Virus record (IMG/VR): IMGVR_UViG_3300022925_000050 | Coordinates: 1-43,619 of that record | Origin: a virus | Length of the DNA: 43,619 nucleotides | Reading direction: 5' to 3' (one strand) | Shown: piece after piece, positions 1 through 7,909 of the stretch | Layout: each line of letters opens with the position of its first letter | Numbering within the stretch: the stretch's first letter is position 1 | Made by a program: the position numbers and the translations under genes | The notes under the pieces: generated by a model | Databases searched by the model: none | Told to the model about the DNA's origin: nothing | What the model saw: only the letters and a program-made list of their open reading frames with translations

Positions 1-279
1 AACTACATCCCAATTCAAAAGAATGTAATCAACAAAACCTAATTCATCAAAAATATCAATTTCATATTTGGCCCTATCGTAGTATTCCTTCTTGTTGGAA
101 AGTTTGTCTATCCCTCTGTCTTTAATACCCTTTCTTGATAAGGCCTTTAAAACTTCTAAACTATCAGCCTTTTTTTCCAACCCAAGCTTTTTGAGAGTCT
201 TTTTTTCTAATTCAATCTTGGGCAACTCCAAACCTGCTGGTTCAAAATCCTCATAGGTTTCAAAACTGTCAAAATTCAT
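1..279 (-). CDS. dnaE: DNA polymerase III alpha subunit (family C), catalytic part, partial at window edge
   Basis: Only the first 93 codons are inside the window; the reading frame is open to base 1. After a linker of about 65 residues the protein reads YYDRAKYEIDIFDELGF then VDYILLNWDVV, which matches the DnaE segment just before the palm (family pattern: R-yE-l-vI---GF-~YFLiv-Df). The expected N-terminal PHP domain is missing, and the protein begins where the linker between PHP and palm would be. The PHP domain is instead encoded alone at 5677-6369, so the polymerase appears split in two genes. The ATG at 279 is preceded directly by an in-frame TGA, so no longer N terminus is possible. A separate TTGACA promoter lies 6 bases from the start codon. 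Assignment to family C rests on this short stretch; the catalytic aspartates are outside the window. Confidence 0.8.
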   Translation of the reverse strand, partial: MNFDSFETYEDFEPAGLELPKIELEKKTLKKLGLEKKADSLEVLKALSRKGIKDRGIDKLSNKKEYYDRAKYEIDIFDELGFVDYILLNWDVV

Positions 280-285
280 TCAATG

Positions 286-313
286 AACATACATCGAAAG
301 TAGGGTTTGTCAA
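286..313 (-). promoter_or_regulatory. sigma70-type promoter for the polymerase catalytic gene
   Basis: On the minus strand TTGACA (308-313) is followed after 16 bases by TATGTT (286-291), then 6 bases, then the ATG at 279. The TGA stop of the upstream glycosyltransferase gene lies inside the TTGACA box. The predicted transcription start falls about on the start codon. Confidence 0.6.
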
Positions 314-1095
314 GTCTTTATTTTGTTCCACACTTCAAACTCAGAGCCTTTCCACTGTTTGGGAACTTGCCCCCCTTCTGGCCAAAGTCCATTTATAGCC
401 ATTTCCCACTCCTCCTCATCCAAAGGAGGGAATGTGAAAATTTCGGTTGGAGGGTTTAAGCATTTAAGAAGTTTTGTGTCTGGATTGTGCAACCATTTTG
501 ATCCATCTGGATTTTCTCTAGCACTATCCCAACCGCAGTCTCTGAACGGCGGAATCAATTGATTGGGAATTGGGTAAAAAGAAAAGAATTTAAGCCCTTG
601 TTTTTTCATGTAGTCTTGAACGCTTTCTTCCGTCCATTTTAAATTGTCCAGAGGGCCGGGACCACCGAAATCTTTTTGTGCGATTAAGTAGTCTGAACGT
701 CTAATAAATTGCGCCCTTTCCGAATAATTCCCATGCCCTTGATTTCCTGCCAAATCAATATAGTAATTGTTTTCGAAAACAATCTTTTCTGTAAAAAAGT
801 CTATATGTTGTTCAGTTAATTGCATTTGCAGCAAGTGGTCTACCTGTATGTAAAAGGCAAATTCACTTTGGCACTGAGAAAATAATTGAACGGTTCCGGC
901 TCCGCAACCTATATTGATTGAATTATTGATAACCCTATCACACAGTCCTTCTTTGAGAAACTTGTCAGCGTATTTATCTCCCCCGTTGTTCAATACAACA
1001 ATCTTTTTTTCAAATAAAGCATTCTCTTTCAGAGAATTCAGTAAATTCTTTAATTCATTTGGCCTATTGTAATCTAAAATTAGGATTTCAGTCAT
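310..1095 (-). CDS. glycosyltransferase family 2-like protein
   Basis: This is a 261-residue protein. It opens with MTEILILDYNRPNELKNLL, the usual first strand and helix of a GT-A nucleotide-sugar transferase, followed by a second strand KIVVLNNGG and the segment NINIGCGAGT resembling the family's 'N-G~a~a~N' region. A clean DxD is not obvious; FYIQVDHLL may take its place. The start at 1095 is chosen because the GT fold begins exactly there; an upstream ATG at 1182 would add 29 residues unlike the family and overlap the gene before it. The acceptor is unknown. It sits between a small FmdB-like gene and the polymerase gene, so a sugar-transfer gene lies inside the replication block. Confidence 0.65.
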   Translation of the reverse strand: MTEILILDYNRPNELKNLLNSLKENALFEKKIVVLNNGGDKYADKFLKEGLCDRVINNSINIGCGAGTVQLFSQCQSEFAFYIQVDHLLQMQLTEQHIDFFTEKIVFENNYYIDLAGNQGHGNYSERAQFIRRSDYLIAQKDFGGPGPLDNLKWTEESVQDYMKKQGLKFFSFYPIPNQLIPPFRDCGWDSARENPDGSKWLHNPDTKLLKCLNPPTEIFTFPPLDEEEWEMAINGLWPEGGQVPKQWKGSEFEVWNKIKT

Positions 1096-1141
1096 TTTTT
1101 TGATTCTTTCGATAAATAGTTTATTGTGGTAACAGGGTAAA

Positions 1142-1558
1142 TTAATCCAATTTAGGTTCAACAAATGGCTTTGAAAAGTCAATTGTCGCCCCTTTCATTT
1201 TAATCACTTCCGGCCTGTCTGCAAAGTGTTTTGTTTTGTTTTGTTTTTGGTATTTATCAAAGAACTTTCTTTTTACAGGGTCTTCTGCTCCAATTTTTTC
1301 TGCCCTCTTTTCCGACATTTCTTTGCTTGCATTCCACAAGTCTCCAATGGTTCCTTTCATGTTTCCAGTCTTCTCCACATGAGATCGTTTATCAAATGGG
1401 TCACAATTAGAAAGAGAGTCGATAGAGGCGTTTGGGACGGTCCATACCCTCTCCCATTCTTCACCGTCTTCTCCAAAATAAACGTGCTTCTCGTCCATTT
1501 TTTGAAGAACTTCCCGAACTTCTTCGGTGTCTTTGTTTTTGTATAGATAAATAGGCAT
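1142..1558 (-). CDS. FmdB-like small phage protein (zinc ligands missing)
   Basis: This is a 138-residue protein that begins MPIYLYKNKDTEEV, like the FmdB-type regulatory zinc-ribbon proteins (MPIYEYxCxxC) and their marine-phage relatives, which likewise lose the CxxC pairs. No cysteine pair is present here: the only cysteine is in SNCDPF. The C-terminal half is rich in K, E and D, with no recognisable domain. It has its own promoter with an inverted repeat over the -10 box, which suggests separate control. The function is unknown; the FmdB resemblance is limited to about 45 residues. Confidence 0.6.
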   Translation of the reverse strand: MPIYLYKNKDTEEVREVLQKMDEKHVYFGEDGEEWERVWTVPNASIDSLSNCDPFDKRSHVEKTGNMKGTIGDLWNASKEMSEKRAEKIGAEDPVKRKFFDKYQKQNKTKHFADRPEVIKMKGATIDFSKPFVEPKLD

Positions 1559-1580
1559 CCTACTTAAATTTTAGTAGGAT
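1557..1580 (-). promoter_or_regulatory. operator-like inverted repeat at the start of the FmdB-like gene
   Basis: A perfect 8-bp inverted repeat (arms ATCCTACT at 1557-1564 and AGTAGGAT at 1573-1580, spacer 8) covers the -10 box and reaches the start codon. It could be a repressor site or a hairpin that hides the start codon. Confidence 0.4.
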
Positions 1581-1596
1581 TATCCATAATAATCAA
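1568..1596 (-). promoter_or_regulatory. sigma70-type promoter for the FmdB-like gene
   Basis: On the minus strand TTGATT (1591-1596) is followed after 17 bases by TAAAAT (1568-1573), then 9 bases to the ATG at 1558. Confidence 0.55.
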
Positions 1597-1633
1597 CTTG
1601 CGTTTTTATTTAATGATAAAAGCAGTGTTGATT

Positions 1634-2851
1634 TTACCACAAGTCTCTAGCTTCTGGTTTTGAACAACCTTGGCCTTGAGGGTCTTCGACTTCAAACCCC
1701 TGATCTTTTGCTTTTGCAATTATATCTTTATTGTATTTTAAGTTATTGAAAGCTGGACATCCTCCATAGAACTTCTTTTCTATTTTTTGACCCTTTAACG
1801 GTTTAAGGTCTTTTTTTAATTTAGAGGTTTTTACAATCTTATCGCCTTCCTTTAGCTCGTAATAAAAATAACCAAACTTCATTGGGCAATGCCACATCTT
1901 GTCGCCGTTGACTTTTTTTTGCTTGGGGTTCTCTGCTCTTCCGCACTTGATAAGGCCAGCAAATCCTTCGTATTTTTCAGGCCAACCTTTTTCTGAGGCC
2001 ATGTTTGAAATTGCCAATTTTTCATCGAAATTGTCTACGATTTTCTGAATATCAGTTAAGTAATACTCTAAGCCCTTCATTTCCCCTTCTGACATTTCTG
2101 GTGTTACTAATATTCCTCCATCATTCGATTTGATGCCCACTAAATATTCATTTTCTCCTTCTACTAGGTAAGTCCAAGCTTCTTCGCAGTGCTTTTCGCA
2201 ATCATATTGCAAAAAAACGAATTCCATCCACCCCTTGCTATATTTAGGATATAGCTTTTTCACTACCAACCTGTAAATCTGATCTTGAATATTATCTTCA
2301 AGTTCTTTTCCTTGAAATTTGTTTTTACTACTTTTGAAGTCTCTAATGATAGCCAACGACTTATCTTCAAAAAGAAATAATTTATCAATAAATCCTCTTA
2401 CCCTGTAGGAGAACTCACCCTCTTCCACATCAATATCGAAAGATATTTCAGAGTGAGACTCTGTAGGTTCGCCCTTGTCTTTTCCAAAAAAGTCGTAATT
2501 CAAGCCTTCTAAAAGCATTCTTTCCACTAAGTCGAAATGAGATATTTCTTCGCCGTGGGCAGACTTTGCAAGGTCTTTTGGAGGAAACCCTTCTTTCTTT
2601 AAGAAGGAGTTTATGTATCTCTCCACTTGTGGGCAGCAACTTACGTTTTGATGTTTAACTAATTTATCGAAAATCTTTTTTCTTTTTTCTTCGCCTAAAT
2701 ATTCATAAAGGTTATGACAACAAGACCCCATCACCGCGCCAGAATTCGTCTGATCTGGAAGTTTTAATACATAATTGCAATAATACTCCCAACTGCAAGA
2801 ATCTAGGGTTTTTATCCTGCTTGCGGACAATGGAATTTTGTTTTGGTTCAT
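1634..2851 (-). CDS. RecB/Cas4-like PD-(D/E)XK nuclease
   Basis: This is a 405-residue protein with the ordered motifs of the RecB/Cas4 nuclease family: MGSCCHNLYEYL with H46, RGFIDK with D156, IIRDFKSSK with D171 and K173 forming the DxK pair, and QDQIYRLVV with Q190/Y193. This set binds the metal and cleaves DNA, usually as an exonuclease acting with recombination proteins. Cysteines at both ends (SCSWEYYCN near residue 20, and WHCPM, GGCPAF and GQGCSK near the C terminus) could form an iron-sulfur cluster as in AddB and Cas4 proteins; this is inference. It follows the primase in the same direction with a 25-base gap. Confidence 0.75.
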   Translation of the reverse strand: MNQNKIPLSASRIKTLDSCSWEYYCNYVLKLPDQTNSGAVMGSCCHNLYEYLGEEKRKKIFDKLVKHQNVSCCPQVERYINSFLKKEGFPPKDLAKSAHGEEISHFDLVERMLLEGLNYDFFGKDKGEPTESHSEISFDIDVEEGEFSYRVRGFIDKLFLFEDKSLAIIRDFKSSKNKFQGKELEDNIQDQIYRLVVKKLYPKYSKGWMEFVFLQYDCEKHCEEAWTYLVEGENEYLVGIKSNDGGILVTPEMSEGEMKGLEYYLTDIQKIVDNFDEKLAISNMASEKGWPEKYEGFAGLIKCGRAENPKQKKVNGDKMWHCPMKFGYFYYELKEGDKIVKTSKLKKDLKPLKGQKIEKKFYGGCPAFNNLKYNKDIIAKAKDQGFEVEDPQGQGCSKPEARDLW

Positions 2852-2876
2852 TTTGCTTTTTCTACTTTAAGGCGTT

Positions 2877-3902
2877 CTACTCATAATTGAATTCATACTC
2901 TTTTATTAGCTTTTTTATTTTGCTCTTTAGCTTTTGAGTAATTTTAGCGTTGGGCGCATAATCAATCAATTCTTTAATTGCCTTCTTTTGTGATTCTGAA
3001 TCAAATTTCAGAGAAGACCTCCAAGCTTTAATTTCTTCTGTCGTCATATCTCCAAAGTCGTAGCCTTTTCGCGGACAAGGACAGAACCAAATTCTATCAA
3101 GGTCTATCGAATCAATCATTCTCAACAATGAAGCCAAAGCTCCATCAAATCCTCTATTTTGACCGTTATCATTGTTAAATGATAAAATGACATCTTTGTT
3201 CATTCCATTTAATTTAGAAATCAAATGAGGGTTCATTGAGTTTGTGAAAGCAACACAATTATTTTTAATTCCAGCCTGATAAAGAGACATGGAATCTCCA
3301 ATGGATTCAACTACAAAAATTCGACCCTCCTCGTTTATTTGCTCTTTAACTCCGTCTACAGAAAAATAAGGGTAAAGCCAGTTTGCAGTTTTTCCTCTAT
3401 GGAGCCATTTCGGGTAATCATTATCCTCTACGACTTTTCTTCCAGAAAATCCATGAATTAAACCGTCTTCTCGAAATATCGGAAAGACCATTCTCCTGAA
3501 GAACTTTCCATTTGTGGCCAAACCGCATTTGTATGCTTTTTGGGTAGCAACGGAGATTCCTCTATTGTTAAAGAAATCGAAATCTGGAAGCAGTCTTTCT
3601 AAAACTGAATTATTGAATATCTTTTCTTCTTTCAAAAGTTCTCTCCTTTTTGTTGTATAATTAAACTCTTCACCTTTTATGATGTGCGACACATCGTTTG
3701 TTTTTAAAGTTTTTTTTAGTAAAAGCTCGAAAGGCAAAGCTACAGAACCAGCCACAAAATCAGTCCATACGCCACTGTCTTTGTAAATAGAGATCGCTGT
3801 TTTATTGTCTCCACCCCTGTATATTGCAGAAGTTTGCCAATAGCTGCCTCGATCAGACAATGTGTATCCTAAATTTCTAAGTATGGATGCATAATCAATC
3901 AT
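2877..3902 (-). CDS. DnaG-like DNA primase
   Basis: This is a 341-residue protein. Residues 1-60 look like the zinc-binding domain of primases (SILRNLGYTL...GVWTDFVAG...PFELLLK) but without the zinc-ligand cysteines and histidine. Residues 100-160 match the DnaG core (FFNNRGISVATQKAYKCGL, then VFPIFREDGLIHGFSGRKV). A TOPRIM domain follows, with E199 in RIFVVESIGDS and a degenerate DxD segment, SFNNDNGQ, where the first Asp is Asn243 and the second is D245. It would make RNA primers for the helicase-polymerase complex. The helicase gene lies directly upstream (gap of 20 bases). A weak AGGA ribosome-binding sequence precedes the ATG. Confidence 0.8.
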   Translation of the reverse strand: MIDYASILRNLGYTLSDRGSYWQTSAIYRGGDNKTAISIYKDSGVWTDFVAGSVALPFELLLKKTLKTNDVSHIIKGEEFNYTTKRRELLKEEKIFNNSVLERLLPDFDFFNNRGISVATQKAYKCGLATNGKFFRRMVFPIFREDGLIHGFSGRKVVEDNDYPKWLHRGKTANWLYPYFSVDGVKEQINEEGRIFVVESIGDSMSLYQAGIKNNCVAFTNSMNPHLISKLNGMNKDVILSFNNDNGQNRGFDGALASLLRMIDSIDLDRIWFCPCPRKGYDFGDMTTEEIKAWRSSLKFDSESQKKAIKELIDYAPNAKITQKLKSKIKKLIKEYEFNYE

Positions 3903-3922
3903 TTCCTAAAACCTTTTTATAA

Positions 3923-5452
3923 TTAAAAGCCTTGAGGTAAGTCACCTTCTTCTGTTTCTGTATTCGCGTCTAAATCTTGGCCTAATCTAGTTTTTACAAT
4001 GTCTCTTAAATCTCCACGATCTTCGACATTAAAGTTATCAATTTTTAAATTAATAAAATTATCTCTTTTTTCTCCGTCTTCCATTTCTACTGCATTTAAA
4101 TGGCCAAAAGGGTCTTCTCCCAAGTGTCTTGCTACAGTAGGTATAAGTTTATGAGTGCCAAAGGATTCTCCCTCTTCTTGCATTTCTTCAATACTCTTTT
4201 TTCTAAGAATAAAAAGGTGAGAGCAAAACTGAGTAATCTGGTCTGACAAAGATACGATTGATTCGTCATCTGTCGCTGCATTTCTTGCATTTGAAATTCC
4301 AGTCCTGTTTGCTTGAACAGAAGTCGCCATAGAGACAACGGGTTTTCCATCAAATTTCAATTCTCTACTAATGCACTGTTTGAAGTCGTGAAGGGTTTTT
4401 CCTACAAAAGCCCATTCGCTTCCTTTTCCTAAATTTGAGAAATCTGTCTTTAAATAGTCAAAAGAAAATACTAACTCATTGCCGCGCCCGACTTCTGCGT
4501 AGTAGATTCTTTTTAAAGTTGCCACCATTTCTTCTGAAGTCATTCCTGCTACATTTTTATACAGAATTTTAATATCTTTAACTTTGTCCCAAACTTCTCT
4601 AACTTTTTGAACAACCTGTTCCGCACTTAGGTCGTTAAATCCATGAGTTCTCCACTTACCACTTTCCAATAAGTGAACTGGAATCCCTGAAGCCCCAGCA
4701 ACCATTCTAAAAACAAGTTCTTCTTCCGACATTTCTCCGTTATCAAAATGAAGAATTGGAACTTTGTATTTATAAGCTGTTTTTAATAACAAATCTAAAG
4801 CTAGGGTAGTTTTTCCTGCCTTACTTCTGGCGCAAATTACTAAGATGTTTGCGGGTCTTAAAACTGAACCATAAATTTTATTAATAGTTTGATACGGACC
4901 CATAAATCCAACCTCTTTTGGCGGATTTTCTCCCCTGTCTTCAACAATGCTTTCAGCGATTTCTGCTAAGTTAACTAATACATCGTCTTCTCTCTCAAAA
5001 GAAGAGATTGTCTCATTATGAATTTTATCCAATTCATCAATTATTTCACAATATTTTAAATTAGGATCGGTGCTTTTTGCAAAAGCTTGAATTCTTTTCG
5101 CTTCTTCAAACGCTTCTCTTCTAACAGAGAATTTTTTAAGCTCTCTGATCGAATTTAAGAAAACTTCCTTATTAACCTTGTTAAAGGATAGGCTTCTTAT
5201 GTATTCAGAAATGTCAATAGAGTCGGGGAATGAAATTCCTAAATTAACAACTCTTTCGATCAGAATTGTATCGTCAAGAGCTTCCGCGTTATTTAACGCG
5301 GATCGCATCATTTTAAACAGTGTGACGTTTACTTCCGAGTCTTCCGAATAAAAATCTTGCTCTTTAATTAAAAGATTGACTTGATGCCACTCTTCTTGGT
5401 GCTGCAAGATTCCCGAAAGAACGCTTTTTTCTATTGTTAGGCTTTTAATCAT
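3923..5452 (-). CDS. dnaB: DnaB-like replicative DNA helicase
   Basis: This is a 509-residue protein, close to the length of bacterial DnaB. It has an N-terminal helical domain (EKSVLSGILQ..., residues 1-120) and a RecA-like ATPase domain from about residue 185. Walker A is ARSKAGKTT at residues 208-216; Walker B is ELVFSFDYLK; downstream VVSMATSVQANR and SLSDQITQFCSHLF match the DnaB H3/H4 region. It unwinds the replication fork and recruits primase. Its ATG overlaps the end of the preceding small gene by 8 bases (ATGATTAA), which suggests translational coupling. Confidence 0.9.
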   Translation of the reverse strand: MIKSLTIEKSVLSGILQHQEEWHQVNLLIKEQDFYSEDSEVNVTLFKMMRSALNNAEALDDTILIERVVNLGISFPDSIDISEYIRSLSFNKVNKEVFLNSIRELKKFSVRREAFEEAKRIQAFAKSTDPNLKYCEIIDELDKIHNETISSFEREDDVLVNLAEIAESIVEDRGENPPKEVGFMGPYQTINKIYGSVLRPANILVICARSKAGKTTLALDLLLKTAYKYKVPILHFDNGEMSEEELVFRMVAGASGIPVHLLESGKWRTHGFNDLSAEQVVQKVREVWDKVKDIKILYKNVAGMTSEEMVATLKRIYYAEVGRGNELVFSFDYLKTDFSNLGKGSEWAFVGKTLHDFKQCISRELKFDGKPVVSMATSVQANRTGISNARNAATDDESIVSLSDQITQFCSHLFILRKKSIEEMQEEGESFGTHKLIPTVARHLGEDPFGHLNAVEMEDGEKRDNFINLKIDNFNVEDRGDLRDIVKTRLGQDLDANTETEEGDLPQGF

Positions 5453-5690
5453 CTAATTGAAAATCTGCAAAAAATTCTTCTCCTCTTTTTTCTTCCTTTA
5501 GAAAGTTTTTGATACCACCTTTGACGGCCATCCTTGTTGCCTGATTTTCGAAATTCTCTGCACAAGTTGGATTTCCTGATGAGTCCACGTAGAAAATAAA
5601 AAATCCTTTATTCCCTCCTGCGTGATAGCCTGTCCTATCATAGAGCTTCGAAAACAAGCTCTCTGGTATATTTAGTTTACTTTTTTCCAT
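5445..5690 (-). CDS. small hypothetical protein between PHP domain and helicase
   Basis: This is an 81-residue protein of no family I recognise; it starts MEKSKLNIPESL and contains a plausible strand GFFIFYVDSSGNPTC. The start at 5690 is preferred over ATG 5813 because it overlaps the PHP gene by only 14 bases. Its stop overlaps the helicase start by 8 bases. The tight coupling PHP - this gene - helicase suggests a replication accessory role, which is inference. Confidence 0.6.
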   Translation of the reverse strand: MEKSKLNIPESLFSKLYDRTGYHAGGNKGFFIFYVDSSGNPTCAENFENQATRMAVKGGIKNFLKEEKRGEEFFADFQLDD

Positions 5691-6369
5691 AATCCTCCCA
5701 ACAAAATCTCTTCGTATTACAATCTTCAATTTCGGGTGCGTCAAATTTTCTTGGCCTCCCTCCAGTGCCTCTTCCGCACATGGACTTATAAGCTTGGAAT
5801 GCCGGAAAGTCAAGTTCTTTTTCGTAAAGAATTGTTTTGGCAGTTTGAAATTTTACGCTGTCTAAATTTAACTTCTTCAATTTGTCTATTTCTCTTTGAA
5901 TTTGATAATCAAACGGATGACCGTTTTCTTCCTCAAAAACAACGCATTCCTTTAGCTTTTCTATTGGAAGGTTTGAGTTGCCGAAATTATGAATTCTTTT
6001 ATGCAAAAAACTGTCGTAAAAAGGTATCGCAACCAAAACATCACAAGATTGAATGCTTTCAAAATTAAGAATTCCATCGTTTTTAACGTATGCTTCAGAA
6101 AATAACTTTCTAAGTTCTTTAAGTCCACTATCGTTCTTAGCAAAAAGAACGATCTTGCTTGAAGCGTTGTCTTCGTGACTGCAATCTATTCTCAACCCGA
6201 AAATCAACTTTTTACCCTGTTCTTTTGCCTTTTTTACGGTTTTGCGGAAACCTGCAAAAGAGTCTTCTACCACAACTACTTGCTCCTCGTCTTTTGCTAG
6301 TTCAAAAATTCTATCAATAGATAGGATCGACTTTCCTATTGAAAAATGAGTCTTAAATAAGGGTATCAT
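5677..6369 (-). CDS. stand-alone PHP domain of family C DNA polymerase (DnaE N-terminal part)
   Basis: This is a 230-residue protein. The opening IPLFKTHFSIGKSILS, the next strand/helix VVVVEDSFAGFRKTVKKAKE and then GKKLIFGLRI follow the DnaE PHP order (LHtHSeyS - lTDh---fG----y--ak--GiKpI-G-E-). The metal ligands are degraded: the first His of HxH is Lys and the TDH motif reads VEDS, so phosphoesterase activity is unlikely. The later segment FPAFQAYKSMCGR matches the post-PHP part of DnaE. The protein stops where DnaE would run on into the linker before the palm; the catalytic remainder starts at base 279. It heads an operon with a TTGACA promoter 5 bases from the ATG. A free PHP-fold phosphatase is less likely because of the lost ligands. 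Confidence 0.7.
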   Translation of the reverse strand: MIPLFKTHFSIGKSILSIDRIFELAKDEEQVVVVEDSFAGFRKTVKKAKEQGKKLIFGLRIDCSHEDNASSKIVLFAKNDSGLKELRKLFSEAYVKNDGILNFESIQSCDVLVAIPFYDSFLHKRIHNFGNSNLPIEKLKECVVFEEENGHPFDYQIQREIDKLKKLNLDSVKFQTAKTILYEKELDFPAFQAYKSMCGRGTGGRPRKFDAPEIEDCNTKRFCWEDYGKK

Positions 6370-6374
6370 GCCTA

Positions 6375-6403
6375 ACGATACGTCATCACTTAGCAGTTGT
6401 CAA
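6375..6403 (-). promoter_or_regulatory. sigma70-type promoter of the replication operon
   Basis: On the minus strand TTGACA (6398-6403), 17 bases, TATCGT (6375-6380), 5 bases, ATG (6369). The predicted start of transcription coincides with the start codon, so the mRNA would be leaderless. Confidence 0.65.
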
Positions 6404-6404
6404 G

Positions 6405-6806
6405 TTAAAGATTTAAAGACTCTATCTGATCTTTTATACTTTCTCCTTCTACGACTCTGTATAGAGTTATATTGTTTGCTTCACAAAATCTTTCTTTGGT
6501 GTCGTCTCTTCTTAATTGATCTAAGAAGTTCTGGCGGCTATTGGAATGAAAGTGTTTGTTGAATTTATAATGCTGCCTACCGTCAACTTCTAAAGCTATC
6601 TTTTTTGAAGCATTGTAAAAATCAAAGGAGAGTCTGGTTCCTGCAACGGGAAACTCTTCATAAACAAAGTCAGAACACCAATATTCATAAAGGATTTCCT
6701 TTGCTTGTTTTTGTAATTTTGATAACGACTTTCCTTCCCAATCAATAATATACTTGTGGGTAGACCTTACTTTTTTTTCAAAACCTTTTAAAGTCAAAAA
6801 AACCAT
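6405..6806 (-). CDS. PD-(D/E)XK endonuclease (DUF559/Vsr-like)
   Basis: This is a 133-residue single-domain protein. The motif LSFDFYNASKKIALEVDGRQHY followed by RRDDTKERFCEANNITLYRV is the signature of Vsr/DUF559-type nucleases: D of FDF, E and D of EVDG, the H of QHY, and a following R/D-rich helix ending in a hydrophobic strand. It probably nicks or cuts DNA in repair or recombination. Its ATG overlaps the stop of the RecA gene (ATAATG-type overlap, 1 base), which supports a recombination role. A free-standing homing-type endonuclease is an alternative. Confidence 0.6.
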   Translation of the reverse strand: MVFLTLKGFEKKVRSTHKYIIDWEGKSLSKLQKQAKEILYEYWCSDFVYEEFPVAGTRLSFDFYNASKKIALEVDGRQHYKFNKHFHSNSRQNFLDQLRRDDTKERFCEANNITLYRVVEGESIKDQIESLNL

Positions 6807-7909
6807 TATAAAGCATCAAAAATTTCCTTATTGCAAAACTTATTAAACTTTTTATAAAGTTCTGGATTCTTTTCTACTTCGTTATACAAATTGTCTAAGC
6901 CTTGTATTCTAAATTCTTCTCCTAAAAATTCTGTTAAAGATTTTTCAGACTTGATCCAGCTTCCTTTTTTCTCAAGAAAAGACCAAGCCATTAAAAGGTC
7001 TACCACTTCTCTTTCAACCCAAATTGATTTTCCATTTTTTCTTCCAAATTTAATTGGATAAGAAACTGGAATCATAGTTGTTTCGTTTGTTGATTTGCAG
7101 ATTTTAATTTTAGCCATTCTCCCGATAGGTCTGTTATTTGCGCCAATATTTGATTTAGGGTCTGGCAGTATGAAATCATCATTATTGGGTCTGATAAATT
7201 CAAAAACCCAATCAGGATAATGAACTGCCGCGTTTCCTCCAGAAGCTCCTCCTAGTTTATTCCTATCCTTTGCTATATATTGAGACGCTCTAATTTCCGC
7301 CCTGACTTGGCCCATCATAATACATTGATGACCTCTTTTTGAAAGTCCAAGATTCGTTCTTCTCAAGAAATCTCCAGTCATTAATGCTCCTGCTGCTACT
7401 TTGGGCGCATCCTCTGTTCCTTTATCCAATGCTGCTCTTGGAATAAGCCCGTCCATAGAGTCGATGATGATATGGTATCTAATCTTTTTTTCGTTTTTGA
7501 TTAACATTCTTAGCCAATCAAAAACAACTTCATATACGTTCGACTCAAAAACTAAGGAAGTTCCCACCTCCCATTCTTCGGGATCATGGACGAATTTTAT
7601 TTTCGTCCTTTCTTTCATCGCATCCGAAAGCCTTCCTTCTGCTTTTACAAAAATTCCTTTTGAGTCCTCGACTGTTTCTAGAAAGTTGCCTTGAATTTCT
7701 AAAGCTTCAGCAGTCTTTCCGCTCTCTGTTGGTCCTACAAATCTAATAAGCCCTGAAGAAACGCCTCCACCAACTACCTGATCTAAAATCTTAGAACCAG
7801 TTGATACGGAGTAATTGCCCCTAAATTCCTCAAAGTTATAATGAAACTCTCTATTTGATTCAAAATACTGTTTTGTTGTCGCTTTGTCGGATACGTCTTG
7901 TTTACTCAT
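6806..7909 (-). CDS. RecA/UvsX-like recombinase
   Basis: This is a 367-residue protein. The RecA core shows Walker A GPTESGKT (residues 59-66) and Walker B YHIIIDS (near 145-151); a loop segment GGASGGNAAVHYPDWVFEF corresponds to the L2 region before the last core strands. The C terminus (MAWSFLEKKGSWI...GLDNLYNEVEKNPEL) resembles the end of phage RecA proteins. It forms filaments on ssDNA and promotes strand exchange, which can prime recombination-dependent replication. The start overlaps the previous gene by 8 bases (ATGAGTAA). Confidence 0.85.
   Translation of the reverse strand: MSKQDVSDKATTKQYFESNREFHYNFEEFRGNYSVSTGSKILDQVVGGGVSSGLIRFVGPTESGKTAEALEIQGNFLETVEDSKGIFVKAEGRLSDAMKERTKIKFVHDPEEWEVGTSLVFESNVYEVVFDWLRMLIKNEKKIRYHIIIDSMDGLIPRAALDKGTEDAPKVAAGALMTGDFLRRTNLGLSKRGHQCIMMGQVRAEIRASQYIAKDRNKLGGASGGNAAVHYPDWVFEFIRPNNDDFILPDPKSNIGANNRPIGRMAKIKICKSTNETTMIPVSYPIKFGRKNGKSIWVEREVVDLLMAWSFLEKKGSWIKSEKSLTEFLGEEFRIQGLDNLYNEVEKNPELYKKFNKFCNKEIFDAL

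Noticed and set aside
310-1182. Longer start of the glycosyltransferase at 1182
   Set aside because: The extra 29 residues are unlike the family and overlap the upstream gene; the fold begins at the ATG at 1095.
1-6369. Intein-mediated joining of the split polymerase
   Set aside because: The PHP gene ends and the catalytic gene begins with no intein motifs or conserved Cys/Ser junction residues.
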